Shown in pieces: positions 19,601-28,207 of a stretch of 38,898 nucleotides of DNA. Numbering within the stretch: the stretch's first letter is position 1; every line of letters begins with the position of its first letter. This DNA is from an uncultured Methanomicrobiales archaeon (GTDB lineage: Archaea > Halobacteriota > Methanomicrobia > Methanomicrobiales > Methanospirillaceae), in contig CAIKOD010000087.1 of the NCBI GenBank assembly GCA_903828975.1, positions 1 through 38,898 of the forward strand, given 5' to 3'. The translations under genes and the position numbers were made by a program. Below the pieces are notes generated by a model. That model had not been told where the DNA came from, did not search any database, and worked only from the letters and a program-made list of their open reading frames with translations.

Positions 19601-19967
19601 AGGGGGCGGTAGTTACATTGCTCCTGAAGCTATAACTCCCGTACCTACCACGAACATTACTGGGGCTGATGTCCTGAAATCGGGAACAGAACCCTCTGAT
19701 ACTTCAGGTTCCGGTACCCAGGCCGGCACGATTCGAACGATAACCACAATGCCAACAGAACTACCAATCGATGTGACCACGGTCGTGACTACAAGCCCGC
19801 CGGTTGTCACAACGCCACCGTCAGGACCGGCACCCATATGGTCAAAGGTCCCGATGAACCTGCTCCTGCCGATCGTAATCATCCTGATCATTGTGGTGAT
19901 TGGGTTCGTCGGGTACTATCTCTACTCACGAAGGAAGACACAGGACCAGTTCTTCGACGAGAAATAA
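13650..19967 (+). CDS. Giant surface protein: SBBP beta-propeller repeats, PKD domains, PEGA-like modules, InlB-B-like repeats, poly-Gly and C-terminal TM
   Basis: 2105 aa; signal peptide (ATG at 13650 or 13662); repeated YSTYLGGSG..G.AIA.D..GNAYITG; multiple W.WNFGDG..S....P.H.Y PKD repeats; three GGDKGYYLVHSNVEGA modules; four INATSGPNGNISPYG-type repeats; C-terminal LLLPIVIILIIVVIGFVGYYLYSRRK. Confidence 0.9.
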   Translation: MVFMRTKGLKIAFLTVVLIISIISLSAAAADDVKATNYSFFTKGNVSGGNTTPSPVDLLLGSITGTDDERENLVLLDADNAKTASGSWIKPIPVQFIRNAGQAGEGVRFEVISEMGSIFFTDQKTVFALFSLTDTPGSTEIFSQQFVGANAAPVVEGIKPLSEKVNFLIGNNQNNWLTNVDTYQGIQYYDLYPGIDLKYEGTDGNLKSEFVLEPTGDPARIRIKYNGITSIAKGNDGSLVVTTRSGSFTELKPDAYQMIRGQKVPVIVNYNILSINEVGFDVAEYDRSQPLVIDPVMTYGIYLAGIGVADAKAITKDSDGNAYIAGKTYTGFVLSGSGVAANSTGSDAIVVKINPDGSTPLYRTYIGGNGEDSAAGIALDQNRNVFLTGSTSSSDFPTILPIQGSLRGTTNAFVLELGPSGDKIIYSTYLGGSGTDNGNAIAIDPMNNVYIAGTTTSNDFPTIDEFHPSRLMGSQAAFVSKIESSGSRLVYSGYLGGNAPTTGAGIAVDSAGNAFVTGETYASKNFTVVHAYQPINRGNADAYLIKIAPNGGSAVYSTYIGGSGYDSGAAIAIDPAGNAYITGATGSSDFPTKNAAQQHIGGILDAFILKINPDGSQLIYSTYLGGIGVDRGYGIALNDYGNAYISGWTYSLVFPVVNPYQPRYGGGASDGFVAKLASNGESFDYVTYLGGNGRDPSYAIAADNDGNAYITGDTSSTNFPMVNPFPVPPGVLAGYVVVLSDQFIPPGPPVADFFANTTFGFRPATIEFTDRSTRQPTSWHWNFGDGSTSTLQNPVHTYTQTGRYTVGLTASNTYGSDTVVKENYIEVTPPIVGGDKGYYLVHSNVEGATVQFDGITKGTITNGTFLFEVYVTGTPFRTFTVQQCGYFSLTQNIADYPGKGETVNLYANLTAPKEPLIADFIGNTTSGAAPLSVGFTDNSIGHPETWYWAFGDGVSSTEENPVHSYSTRGTYNVSLYVTNSACYNNTMVKTGYISVTEAPVQPVADFTANPTTGPVPLLVQFIDNSTGSPDSWNWSFGDGNISTEQDPAYSYGTPGLYRVLLTVENKAGNSTKYVNNFINVTGNPPCSDKGYFLVHSNVEGAAVWFDQIPEGFITNGTLLVEVCIKEPHFTTITVEKEGYTPLTQEITQYPEKDQIIDIYANLNPVEVPPVANFTADLTHGGVPLTVQFTDLSTGNPTNWSWNFGDTLTSNDQSPVHTYTSEGIYSVTLTASNGAGSGTLDKPDYIWVFMIVGGDKGYYLIHSNVDGAAVYFNNEWPVGEIENGTLLVETCTTCTPVFSFTVKKCGYFTLTQNNTKYPGKDETVDLYANLTAPKEPLIINLTGNTTSGTAPLVVGFTESGIGIPETWNWSFGDGTYSEEQNPVHEYTVVGSYNVNLHVTNTACQNSTDVKPDYITVTETPVPPVALFTGQPRSGGPPLTVQFKDLSTGNPISWYWTFGDGGSSIERSPTYTYYGQDRYNVSLSVSNKLGNSTLMIQDYIDTSGSPTPPPIADFTSNVTGGFIPLSVQFTDQSIGYVEVREWNFGDGSPLSTNQNPVHTYTTAGRFNVSLYVQNSAGSMVSTRPDYITTSGQVSPIADFTTNTTSGLVPLDVRFTDTSTGFPTSWAWNFGDNSSSPEKNPDHSYVMPGTYTVALNVSNSYGNSSIVKSGLINVHEEPILFTINATSGPNGNISPYGNQPAWEGSSQVFSIIPDANFDVMDVLVDGESKGPITSYTFSNIQSNHWIEATFRSTAVTTFNITASAGLNGGISPAGIVPVPEGTDRTFTFMPSPGYLVSAVLVDSQPSGQGTSYTFYNVTADHTISASFAKDSYQIVSTAGINGMIQPDGTTVVAYGGTLNYTITPESGYRVDDVLVDSVSKGPLTTYPFTNVQDNHTIFASFVKDVYYISATVTGPGTITPGGNITVLPGSSQVFHIEPLYGIQRMTVDGAYTDPALSYEFEDIHADHTIVVTFMTSSGGGGGGGGGGGGGSYIAPEAITPVPTTNITGADVLKSGTEPSDTSGSGTQAGTIRTITTMPTELPIDVTTVVTTSPPVVTTPPSGPAPIWSKVPMNLLLPIVIILIIVVIGFVGYYLYSRRKTQDQFFDEK

Positions 19968-19976
19968 TTATCAAAT

Positions 19977-19998
19977 TCTTTTTTTTTAATTTTTTTTA
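19977..19998 (+). terminator. Poly-T tract downstream of the giant PKD protein
   Basis: Two T runs (tctttttttttaatttttttt) just after the stop codon, consistent with archaeal poly-U termination. Confidence 0.5.
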
Positions 19999-20325
19999 CA
20001 TTCTGATAACCGGTATAATTGTTACGGATTTTAAGGATGGCTAATTATTTAGCCTTGCCAGAATTTTTTCCCAGATCTCCTGCCATACCTGCTGTCCAGG
20101 AAGAGACCTGAATTGCCCTTTCATGCCTGGAAATACTTCCCGTATATTACAGGATATTTTTTCCCAGACTAATATCCAGGTCTATAATTCTGAAAGAAGA
20201 AAACGATTCAGATCATGCTATTTCACAGGGTGATCCTACCGGCATAAGCCCTTTTTAGACAAATACAAAAACAAAGACTTACAAAACAAGAAGACAGTTA
20301 ATCACTGAAACGGGAGAAGCGGGGA

Positions 20326-21297
20326 ATGGAGGAGAACAATACCATATGGATAGAAAAATACCGTCCGTTACGGCTTCGGGATATCGTGGGCCAGGACGAG
20401 ATCATTGAGCGGCTTACATCGTATGTCGGGAACGGAAACCTCCCTCATCTCCTGTTCACCGGAAGTGCCGGCGTTGGTAAAACAACTGCCGCAGTATCCC
20501 TTGCGCGGGAGTTCTTTGGTGAGTCGTGGCACATGAATTTCAGAGAACTCAATGCATCTGATGAACGCGGGATAGATGTGGTCCGGAACCAGATCAAGCA
20601 GTTTGCCCGGACATCCCCGCTCGGCGGGGCCACCTTTAAGATCCTCTTCCTTGACGAGGCTGATGCCCTGACAACCGATGCGCAGGCGGCCCTCCGGCGT
20701 ACGATGGAGAGTTATGCACAGACGTGCCGTTTCATTCTATCGTGTAATTATTCCTCCAAAATCATAGACCCAATCCAGAGCAGGTGCGCAATTTATCGTT
20801 TTAAACCCCTCTCAAAAGCGGCAATAGCAGAAGAGATCCAGAAAATCGCCCAAAATGAAGAGGTCATGGTAAGCGGGGATGCCATCGATGCGATTGTCTA
20901 CGTTGCACAGGGGGACATGAGAAAGGCAATTAATGCTCTCCAGGGTGCCGCAATTATCAGCCCGTCGGTCACCGGTCAGATGGTGTATGCAATAACTGCA
21001 ACCGCCCGTCCAGACGAGATTGACCGGCTCCTGGACCTGTCACTTGCAGGTGATTTTGAGGCTGCGGAGAATGCACTTTCACAACTCCTTCATGAACGGG
21101 GCATTGCACCCAACGAACTCCTGAACCAGTGCTACCGGACACTTCTCCGCCGGCCGATAGACCAGAGACTGAAGGTAACATTGATTGATTACATTGGTGA
21201 GACCGATTTCCGGCTCTCTGAAGGGGCTGACAGCGATATCCAGATGGAAGCACTGATCGCGAAATTTGTGATGGCAACCACACAAAAACATGGGTAG
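20326..21297 (+). CDS. rfcS: Replication factor C small subunit
   Basis: [17 protein letters not shown], Walker [30 protein letters not shown]. Confidence 0.95.
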   Translation: MEENNTIWIEKYRPLRLRDIVGQDEIIERLTSYVGNGNLPHLLFTGSAGVGKTTAAVSLAREFFGESWHMNFRELNASDERGIDVVRNQIKQFARTSPLGGATFKILFLDEADALTTDAQAALRRTMESYAQTCRFILSCNYSSKIIDPIQSRCAIYRFKPLSKAAIAEEIQKIAQNEEVMVSGDAIDAIVYVAQGDMRKAINALQGAAIISPSVTGQMVYAITATARPDEIDRLLDLSLAGDFEAAENALSQLLHERGIAPNELLNQCYRTLLRRPIDQRLKVTLIDYIGETDFRLSEGADSDIQMEALIAKFVMATTQKHG

Positions 21298-21491
21298 GGT
21301 TGAGGTCATGACTGGAAATAATGGGGGATTTTGCAGAAATGATCTCATTTCAGCCGGCCTTCCACAAGGAGAACTGAGGAATCTCCCTGTTGGTAAAAAG
21401 ACCAGTAGGAGCAGAAAGCTGGACCGAATTCCCCCGTTTAGGTCATCCGGAAATTGTACCCTGCTATCATTGGTTGTTAGAGGGGTGACCC

Positions 21492-23600
21492 ATGGAGGAA
21501 CTTGAGGCAGAGATTACCAGCCGGGACGCAGAATGGTCAAGGTTCTTAAAAAACAGGTATAAAAAGCAACTTGCTGAATTAACCCGCGAGTACCCGTACC
21601 GCCGTTCGCTCCAGATTGATTACCGGGAGGTGGAAAGTTTTGGAAAAACCGGGATCCGGCTTGCGGATGAACTGCTTGACAACCCGGGAAAAGTCCTCGC
21701 CGATGTAAAAGATGCGATTAAAAACCACCAGTTGATCAAGACAAAAGACGGGCGCGTTGCCGAACATATCAATATCAGGTTCGTAAACCTTCCTAAAAAA
21801 ACCGGTATCCGGCATATCCGTTCAGATGACATCAATAAGTTCATCACGGTCGAAGGGATCCTCCGTAAAATAACGGAGGTCAGGCCGAGGATCGTCAATG
21901 CAGTTTTCCGCTGTCCCGGGGGCCATATCACGGAGAAAAAGCAGGGCTACGGTCAGTTCATCGAGCCGGACGGGTGTGCAACAGACGGCTGTACGTTTAA
22001 GAAACTCGAGCTTATACCCAAGCGATCGTGGTTCGTTGACTCCCAGAAGATCAGGATACAGGAACAACCTGAAGGGCTCCGCGGCGGCGAACAACCGCAG
22101 ACTCTCGATTTGGACGTTACCGACGACCTTACTGGAATGGTTGCACCCGGGGACCGCGTGGTGATGAACGGGATCCTCCGGTCGATGCAGCGCATCACAC
22201 ACGGGAGCAAGCACACAATTTTTGATATCTACCTCGAATGCAACTCGATAGAAGTCGCGGAGAAGGAATTTGAAGAAGTTGAGATCGACGAGAAGGCTGA
22301 AGAGGAGATTATCGCTATCAGTAAAGACCCGCAGGTCTACCGGAATATCGTCAACTCGATCGCCCCGACCATTTACGGGAACGATGATGTAAAAGAGGCA
22401 ATAGCACTCCAGCTTTTTGGTGGCATTATGAAGGAGATGCCCGACGGGAGCCACCTCCGGGGTGATATACACGTCCTCCTCATCGGTGACCCGGGTATCG
22501 CAAAGAGCCAGCTCCTGCGGTATGTCATCAAGCTATCACCACGGGGCATCTATACAAGTGGTCAGTCCTCTACGTCTGCAGGTCTTACCGCAACCGCTGT
22601 CAAGGACGAATTTGGCGACGGAAGGTGGACACTCGAGGCAGGTGCCCTCGTACTTGCCGATATGGGTGTCGCAGCAGTCGACGAGATGGACAAGATGCAG
22701 AAGGAGGACAGGAGTGCCCTCCACGAGGCAATGGAACAACAGACTATCAGTGTTGCGAAGGCCGGGATCACGGCGACGCTCAAGTCAAGGTGTGCCCTTC
22801 TTGGTGCAGCAAACCCGAAATACGGAAGGTTTGATGATTTTGCCCCCATATCAGACCAGATAAACATGCCCGCCTCGCTGCTTTCACGTTTTGACCTGAT
22901 TTTTGTCATGACCGATAAGCCGGACAAAAAAAGGGACAATGCCATAGCAAACCATATCCTTAAGGCACACAGTATCGGGGAACTAATCCAGCAGCACCGG
23001 AAAAACCCGATCGAAGGGGTGGATGATGACTATATCACCGAGCAGTTGAAACCTGTGACTCCTGCAATTGATCCGACATTATTTCGGAAATATGTCGCCT
23101 ATGCAAAGAGGACTTGCTACCCGATCCTTTCCGAGGAAGCAAAAACCGCTCTGATCGCGTATTACATGAACCTGCGTGATATCGCTGATTCAAGTAAACC
23201 GGTACCGGTCACAGCGAGGCAGCTCGAGGCACTCGTCCGTCTTGCAGAGGCCAGCGCACGTGTCCGTCTCTCGCCGAAGATAGAACAGGCCGATGCAGAA
23301 CGGGTGATTAAGATTGTTGATGCCTGCCTCCGGCAGGTGGCATATGATGCCAAGAGCGGTAGCTACGATATCGACAAGATGATGACCGGTTTCTCAAAAG
23401 GAAAGCGGGATCTGATACGGATGATCAAGGAAGCGATAAAGAGTCTCGCTGATGATAATGGGCGGGCCTCACGCGAGCACGTGCTTGACAACCTCGTCCA
23501 GAAGGGGATCAACCGAGATGATGCACACAGGCAGCTCGAGATGCTCCTAACTTCAGGCGAAGCAATGGAGCCGAAGTCCGGAATTATCAAATTAATCTGA
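21492..23600 (+). CDS. mcm: MCM replicative helicase
   Basis: 702 aa; Walker A GDPGIAKSQLLRYV, AAVDEMDKM, SRFDLIFV arginine finger; no intein apparent. Confidence 0.97.
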   Translation: MEELEAEITSRDAEWSRFLKNRYKKQLAELTREYPYRRSLQIDYREVESFGKTGIRLADELLDNPGKVLADVKDAIKNHQLIKTKDGRVAEHINIRFVNLPKKTGIRHIRSDDINKFITVEGILRKITEVRPRIVNAVFRCPGGHITEKKQGYGQFIEPDGCATDGCTFKKLELIPKRSWFVDSQKIRIQEQPEGLRGGEQPQTLDLDVTDDLTGMVAPGDRVVMNGILRSMQRITHGSKHTIFDIYLECNSIEVAEKEFEEVEIDEKAEEEIIAISKDPQVYRNIVNSIAPTIYGNDDVKEAIALQLFGGIMKEMPDGSHLRGDIHVLLIGDPGIAKSQLLRYVIKLSPRGIYTSGQSSTSAGLTATAVKDEFGDGRWTLEAGALVLADMGVAAVDEMDKMQKEDRSALHEAMEQQTISVAKAGITATLKSRCALLGAANPKYGRFDDFAPISDQINMPASLLSRFDLIFVMTDKPDKKRDNAIANHILKAHSIGELIQQHRKNPIEGVDDDYITEQLKPVTPAIDPTLFRKYVAYAKRTCYPILSEEAKTALIAYYMNLRDIADSSKPVPVTARQLEALVRLAEASARVRLSPKIEQADAERVIKIVDACLRQVAYDAKSGSYDIDKMMTGFSKGKRDLIRMIKEAIKSLADDNGRASREHVLDNLVQKGINRDDAHRQLEMLLTSGEAMEPKSGIIKLI

Positions 23601-23652
23601 CAACGATTAAGACCTGGGGGATGACACTGCCAGCAGATCTGGAGGGAGCAAC

Positions 23653-23982
23653 ATGACAACAGACCGTGAACTTGCAATATTCGAAGCTGCAATCAAACTT
23701 GGTGCACTGTACCACCAGTGGGTGGGGACACCAGTCTCGCGTGCCTCAGCCGAATTACTCGAAAAAGCAATCGAAAAAAGTGTCATACTGCAGCCATATG
23801 TCGAAGAGATCTCAGTAAGGCTCGACCGCTCACTGATGACACCGAATGTGCACGGGTACAGCGAGGTTGCAGGCCTGATGTTTCATGTAGAAATTGTCAC
23901 AAGGGTGGGGTTTTCCTATTGCCGCGCGAGGCTCAGTCCGAAGGACGATTACCCTTACATGGAGATTGTGGAGTGCGATTGA
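23653..23982 (+). CDS. mptD: Archaeal dihydroneopterin aldolase (MptD/DUF372-like)
   Basis: 109 aa, IKLGALYHQWVGTPVS, GYSEVAGLMFHVEIVTRVGFSYCRARL. Confidence 0.7.
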   Translation: MTTDRELAIFEAAIKLGALYHQWVGTPVSRASAELLEKAIEKSVILQPYVEEISVRLDRSLMTPNVHGYSEVAGLMFHVEIVTRVGFSYCRARLSPKDDYPYMEIVECD

Positions 23983-24806
23983 AGCCGGAAAAAACACCCC
24001 TGACTGACGACCATATTCATATTGACCCGGTCAACGGGAGGGGTATTGAAGCTGCAAAGGACTTCATGAGGGCCGGGGGCACCCACATGTTTCTCGTCTC
24101 TAAACCATCCTTTTCTCTCGGTGTTCACCCGAAGCGGGGATCCGATTTCTGCACGGTTTTTGATGAAACACTCCGTATTGCTGATAAAATACGGGAAACA
24201 GGCCTTGTAGTTTATCCGGTGCTCGGGGTCCACCCGGCAGAAATCACCCGGCTTTCCGAAAGGATGACTCATGAAGAGGCTTCGATCATTATGATGGATG
24301 GACTGGACTTTGCGGCACGGTATGTCACTGAAGGGGCTGCTGTGGCCCTTAAAAGCGGAAGGCCTCATTACGAGGTCACCTCAGAAGTGTTAACGTTATC
24401 AAATGTTGTCCTCTTCCATGCATTCACACTCGGGAGGGACTGCAGGTGCGCGGTGCAGGTACATGCGGAGACAGGACCGTGTGATGATATGATTGCAATG
24501 GCAGTATCTGCAGGGATGGACCCGGCCAGGGTGGTAAAACATTACGCGTCCCCTGAAACACCACTAATCCCATCCCTGATGGCAAAACATGAGGCAATCC
24601 CTGCTCTTTGCAGGGAGGGGCGGATGTTTACCATGGAGAGCGACTATATGGATGAAAACAGCAGGCCTGGCGCGGTAATCGGGCCAAAGTCAGTGCCGAG
24701 GTTTACAAACCGTCTCCTGTCAGAGGGACTTATTACCGGAGAAGATATACACCGGATCCATACTGATACACCCTCTTGGGTGTATGGTGTGGAGATCGTT
24801 CTCTGA
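23973..24806 (+). CDS. TatD-like metal-dependent hydrolase
   Basis: DDHIHIDP, GVHPAEI, ALKSGRPHYE, ESDYMDE; likely GTG start at 23973 overlapping mptD (ORF track start at 23718 overlaps mptD in another frame). Confidence 0.75.
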   Translation: MRLKPEKTPLTDDHIHIDPVNGRGIEAAKDFMRAGGTHMFLVSKPSFSLGVHPKRGSDFCTVFDETLRIADKIRETGLVVYPVLGVHPAEITRLSERMTHEEASIIMMDGLDFAARYVTEGAAVALKSGRPHYEVTSEVLTLSNVVLFHAFTLGRDCRCAVQVHAETGPCDDMIAMAVSAGMDPARVVKHYASPETPLIPSLMAKHEAIPALCREGRMFTMESDYMDENSRPGAVIGPKSVPRFTNRLLSEGLITGEDIHRIHTDTPSWVYGVEIVL

Positions 24807-24855
24807 AATGCTACAGATAATATTTTTAATACACGCCTCCTCCCATATCTGATCA

Positions 24856-25149
24856 ATGTATTTAAAAGTTCATCGGGCACCGGATGGTTCAACCGTGATT
24901 GCGGTCTGTGACCGTGAGCTGCTCGACCGTAAACTCAGGCAGGGAGACCTGGAACTCCATGTCAATGAATATTTCTATGGTAACACGCCAGCAGACGAAG
25001 GTGATGTAACCCGGGCAATCCAGGACGGGGACCATATCAACCTTGTTGGCGAACAGGCAGTGGGGATCGCAATCAACCTTGGACTACTCGAGCGTTCAGG
25101 GTGCCTCGTGATTGAAGGTGTCCCCCACGCCCAGATAATCAGGGTATAA
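24856..25149 (+). CDS. DUF424 family protein
   Basis: 97 aa MYLKVHRAPDGSTVIAVCDRELLDRKLRQGDLELHV; position directly upstream of nmd3. Confidence 0.75.
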   Translation: MYLKVHRAPDGSTVIAVCDRELLDRKLRQGDLELHVNEYFYGNTPADEGDVTRAIQDGDHINLVGEQAVGIAINLGLLERSGCLVIEGVPHAQIIRV

Positions 25150-25150
25150 C

Positions 25151-26191
25151 ATGAGTATACAGGAATGTATCTGCCCCCGGTGCGGTGGACCGGTTGAAGG
25201 GGAAGGACTATGCGGTCGTTGCAGGGGCTCTTCCACTACCTGGGTCACCTTTGATCCAAGGGTAACAAGCGTCCACTGCCCCACATGTAACTCCCAGAAG
25301 AATGGAAGTACCTGGACAGACACCGAGCGGGGCAGGGATGAAATCGGGCCTGAAATTGTCCGGGCTGCGGTCCATTTTCATCCAGACATCAGGTCATCTT
25401 CCATCAGTATGGTAATCCATGACAGGACCCTGAACAGGTCATATGCCGAAGTCGCTGTTACCGGTGGACTGTACGATCAGGAGGTTCACGCAAACGCTGT
25501 CATTGAGATCGTCTGGCAGAAGGAGCAGTGTAACCGTTGCAACCGGATTAGCGGGAGTTATTATGAAGGGCTTGTACAGGTCAGGGCACAGAACAGAAAG
25601 CTCCTGCCGCATGAATCCCTCCTTGCACAACAGATTGCAACTGAAGTGGAAAACGGGATGCAGGCAGGCGGTGATCGGCTTTCCTATATCTCTGAAATGG
25701 AAGAGACGAGGGAGGGACTTGATATAACCATCGGCTCCCAGCAGATAGGACTGGCAATTTCCCAGGCAGTCGTACAGCGACTTGGGGGGCGTTATTCTAC
25801 GCACCCCAAACTGATCGGTGAAAAGGCAGGGAAAAAATTGTTCAGGGTTACCTACTCGGTACGGCTCCCACGGTATATCCGCGGGGACGTGGTGAGAATT
25901 GGGAGGGGTTACGGTCAGATAATGCAGATAGAAGGTCAGTATATACGTTATTTAGACCTTGCTAACGGACAGGCACGTTCGGCAAAAGAAGATGATTTTA
26001 GCCTGTTAATCGGAAATGTCCGGGATGCAGCAGAAGCACTCATCGCGTATGTCGATGGTGATGTCCTCGGAATCATCGACCCGGGTTCAGGGATAACACG
26101 GGAATGTGCAGTAGGCCCATGGAGGACCGCAGCTCCGGGCCAGCATATCAGGGTACTGAAAGACCAGGACATTATGGTACTGGTTGGATAA
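25151..26191 (+). CDS. nmd3: NMD3-like 60S/50S export/ribosome biogenesis protein
   Basis: N-terminal CxxC pairs CPRCGGPVEGEGLCGRCR, CPTC, CNRC, ISGSYYEGLVQVRAQNR. Confidence 0.85.
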   Translation: MSIQECICPRCGGPVEGEGLCGRCRGSSTTWVTFDPRVTSVHCPTCNSQKNGSTWTDTERGRDEIGPEIVRAAVHFHPDIRSSSISMVIHDRTLNRSYAEVAVTGGLYDQEVHANAVIEIVWQKEQCNRCNRISGSYYEGLVQVRAQNRKLLPHESLLAQQIATEVENGMQAGGDRLSYISEMEETREGLDITIGSQQIGLAISQAVVQRLGGRYSTHPKLIGEKAGKKLFRVTYSVRLPRYIRGDVVRIGRGYGQIMQIEGQYIRYLDLANGQARSAKEDDFSLLIGNVRDAAEALIAYVDGDVLGIIDPGSGITRECAVGPWRTAAPGQHIRVLKDQDIMVLVG

Positions 26192-26192
26192 C

Positions 26193-27068
26193 ATGGTTAT
26201 GCGCATACGTGTAGTACCGTTGGCAGAACTGGCATCTGCCAGGGAGAGCGACTGGGTAGATACAAGCAGAAAACCGTATGTGACCGGAGAGGCTGCCTAT
26301 GTCCCGGTCCGTGAAGGGTATGCGTCTTCCGGTACCCTCGCTCCCCGCTACCGGTACAGGGGCAGGGGGTACCAGATGATCGGTCCGATTGCAGTGGTAC
26401 GGGGAGAACGACCGAAACCTGAAGAAGTGACGCAGATTGTTGACTGGCAGCACCCGAAAGGTGTGGTATGGGTCAGCTCACATTCCGGGGTCTGCAGGGT
26501 CCCGACAACAGAAGTCCTGTATGGCAGCACAGGGGATGTAATTCACAGGGAATCGGGGATCTCCTTCTGCATCGATCCTTCGAACGTGATGTTTTCACAG
26601 GGTAACAGGACTGAAAAGATGAGAATAGCATCACTTGTCCGGAATGGGGAACGCGTAGCAGATATGTATGCCGGGATCGGTTATTTTACATTACCCGTTG
26701 CAAGGGCAGGGGCAATTGTGCACGCGATGGAGATTAACCCGGTCGCATTCCGGTACCTGGAGAAAAATATCGTGTTGAACCAGTTTTCAGACAGAATAAT
26801 GGCCTCCTGCGGCGATTGCCGGGATCTCCTTTCCGGAGAGTATGACCGGGTCATCATGGGCCATTTCGATTCAGCAGCTGCACTTCTCCAGGCCCTTTCC
26901 CATGTTCACCCTGGTTCGGTCCTTCATGTCCATTCAGCAGGACATCAGCCACACGATATAACCGGGCAGTTGAATGCCGCGGGTTTTGAAGCCGAAATCT
27001 CAGTCAGGGTAGTAAAGAAAACAGGTCCGCACTGCTGGCACTATGTTCAGGATGTGACACTGGCATGA
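26193..27068 (+). CDS. taw2: TYW2/Trm5-like class I methyltransferase/aminocarboxypropyltransferase
   Basis: DMYAGIGYFTLPVARAGAIVHAMEINPVAFRYLEKNIVLN; RVIMGHFDSA; likely ATG at 26193 or 26199. Confidence 0.7.
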   Translation: MVMRIRVVPLAELASARESDWVDTSRKPYVTGEAAYVPVREGYASSGTLAPRYRYRGRGYQMIGPIAVVRGERPKPEEVTQIVDWQHPKGVVWVSSHSGVCRVPTTEVLYGSTGDVIHRESGISFCIDPSNVMFSQGNRTEKMRIASLVRNGERVADMYAGIGYFTLPVARAGAIVHAMEINPVAFRYLEKNIVLNQFSDRIMASCGDCRDLLSGEYDRVIMGHFDSAAALLQALSHVHPGSVLHVHSAGHQPHDITGQLNAAGFEAEISVRVVKKTGPHCWHYVQDVTLA

Positions 27069-28207
27069 GACAGGGTGTATTGAGGGGCAAATGTATCGTA
27101 CTCGGTGTAACCGGAAGTATCGCGGCTACAGAGGTGGTCAGGCTCTGCCATGAGCTCAGGAGAGAGGGTGCAGTGGTGCAGGGGGTAATGAGCCAGGCAG
27201 CCTGTGGGATTATCAGCCCCGATGCACTTACGTACGCCACCGGTAGAGAAACAATAACCCGGTGTACAGGCATGGTCGAACACGTGGAATACTGTGGCGA
27301 GGGAGGAACAGCAGACCTTTTTCTTATAGCACCCTGTACGGCAAACACTATTGGTAAGATCGCCTGTGGAATAGATGATACACCCGTCACCACGTTTGCT
27401 ACGACCGCGGTTGGCCAGGGTATACCTGTTGTCATTGCACCTGCCATGCATGAAAGCATGTACCGGCACCCTGCTGTAACTGATAACCTTGACCAACTTA
27501 TGCGTTGGGGGATTGATGTAATTCCTCCAAGGATCGAAGAAGGGCGCGCAAAAATTGCAGGTATGGAAGAGATCGTACTCCATGCAAAACGGGCACTCGG
27601 TGGGAAGGTACTCGCAGGGAAACATGTCCTTATTACCAGCGGCGCATGCAGGGAACCAATCGATGATATCCGTGTGATTACGACCCGTTCAACAGGCAGG
27701 ATGGGGAGAGCGCTTGCACTCGAGGCGTTTCGGCTTGGTGCAGAAGTGACCGTTGTCCACGGGGACAGGTTTCCCTGTATTCGGAACATTACCGTATCAA
27801 CGGCGGATGAAATGAGGGCCGCCGTGCTGGACGAGTGCACCACGGGAACCGTTGACTTCTACCTGAGTGCTGCGGCGATCTCTGATTTCTCACCCGATCG
27901 GATGGCTGGCAAGATTCCAAGCGGAAACCCCGTCACACTGCATCTCAGTCCACTACCAAAACTGCTCCCGCAGGTCTATATGAAAGGGAAAGACCAACCT
28001 GTTACGGTCGCATTCAAAATGGGAACCGATGGAGAGGCACAGGCCCGATCAATGGTGCAGGAGGGGGCCAGTATGGTCGTGGTCAATTCCGCCGATATGA
28101 TGGGATCAACAGGTGGGGACTTTATCCTCCTTTCGGGGGATAACAGGGAAGAACTACGGTGCACCAAGGAAGAACTGGCAGAGGAACTATGGAAGAGGCT
28201 GCTGTAG
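27065..28207 (+). CDS. coaBC: Bifunctional phosphopantothenoylcysteine decarboxylase / phosphopantothenate-cysteine ligase
   Basis: LGVTGSIAATEVVRL, APCTANTIGKIA, PAMHESMY, VLITSGACREPIDDIRVITTRSTGRMG, FYLSAAAISDF. Confidence 0.92.
   Translation: MRQGVLRGKCIVLGVTGSIAATEVVRLCHELRREGAVVQGVMSQAACGIISPDALTYATGRETITRCTGMVEHVEYCGEGGTADLFLIAPCTANTIGKIACGIDDTPVTTFATTAVGQGIPVVIAPAMHESMYRHPAVTDNLDQLMRWGIDVIPPRIEEGRAKIAGMEEIVLHAKRALGGKVLAGKHVLITSGACREPIDDIRVITTRSTGRMGRALALEAFRLGAEVTVVHGDRFPCIRNITVSTADEMRAAVLDECTTGTVDFYLSAAAISDFSPDRMAGKIPSGNPVTLHLSPLPKLLPQVYMKGKDQPVTVAFKMGTDGEAQARSMVQEGASMVVVNSADMMGSTGGDFILLSGDNREELRCTKEELAEELWKRLL

Noticed and set aside
27004-27843. 279-aa minus-strand ORF opposite coaBC
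   Set aside because: Shadow ORF of coaBC.
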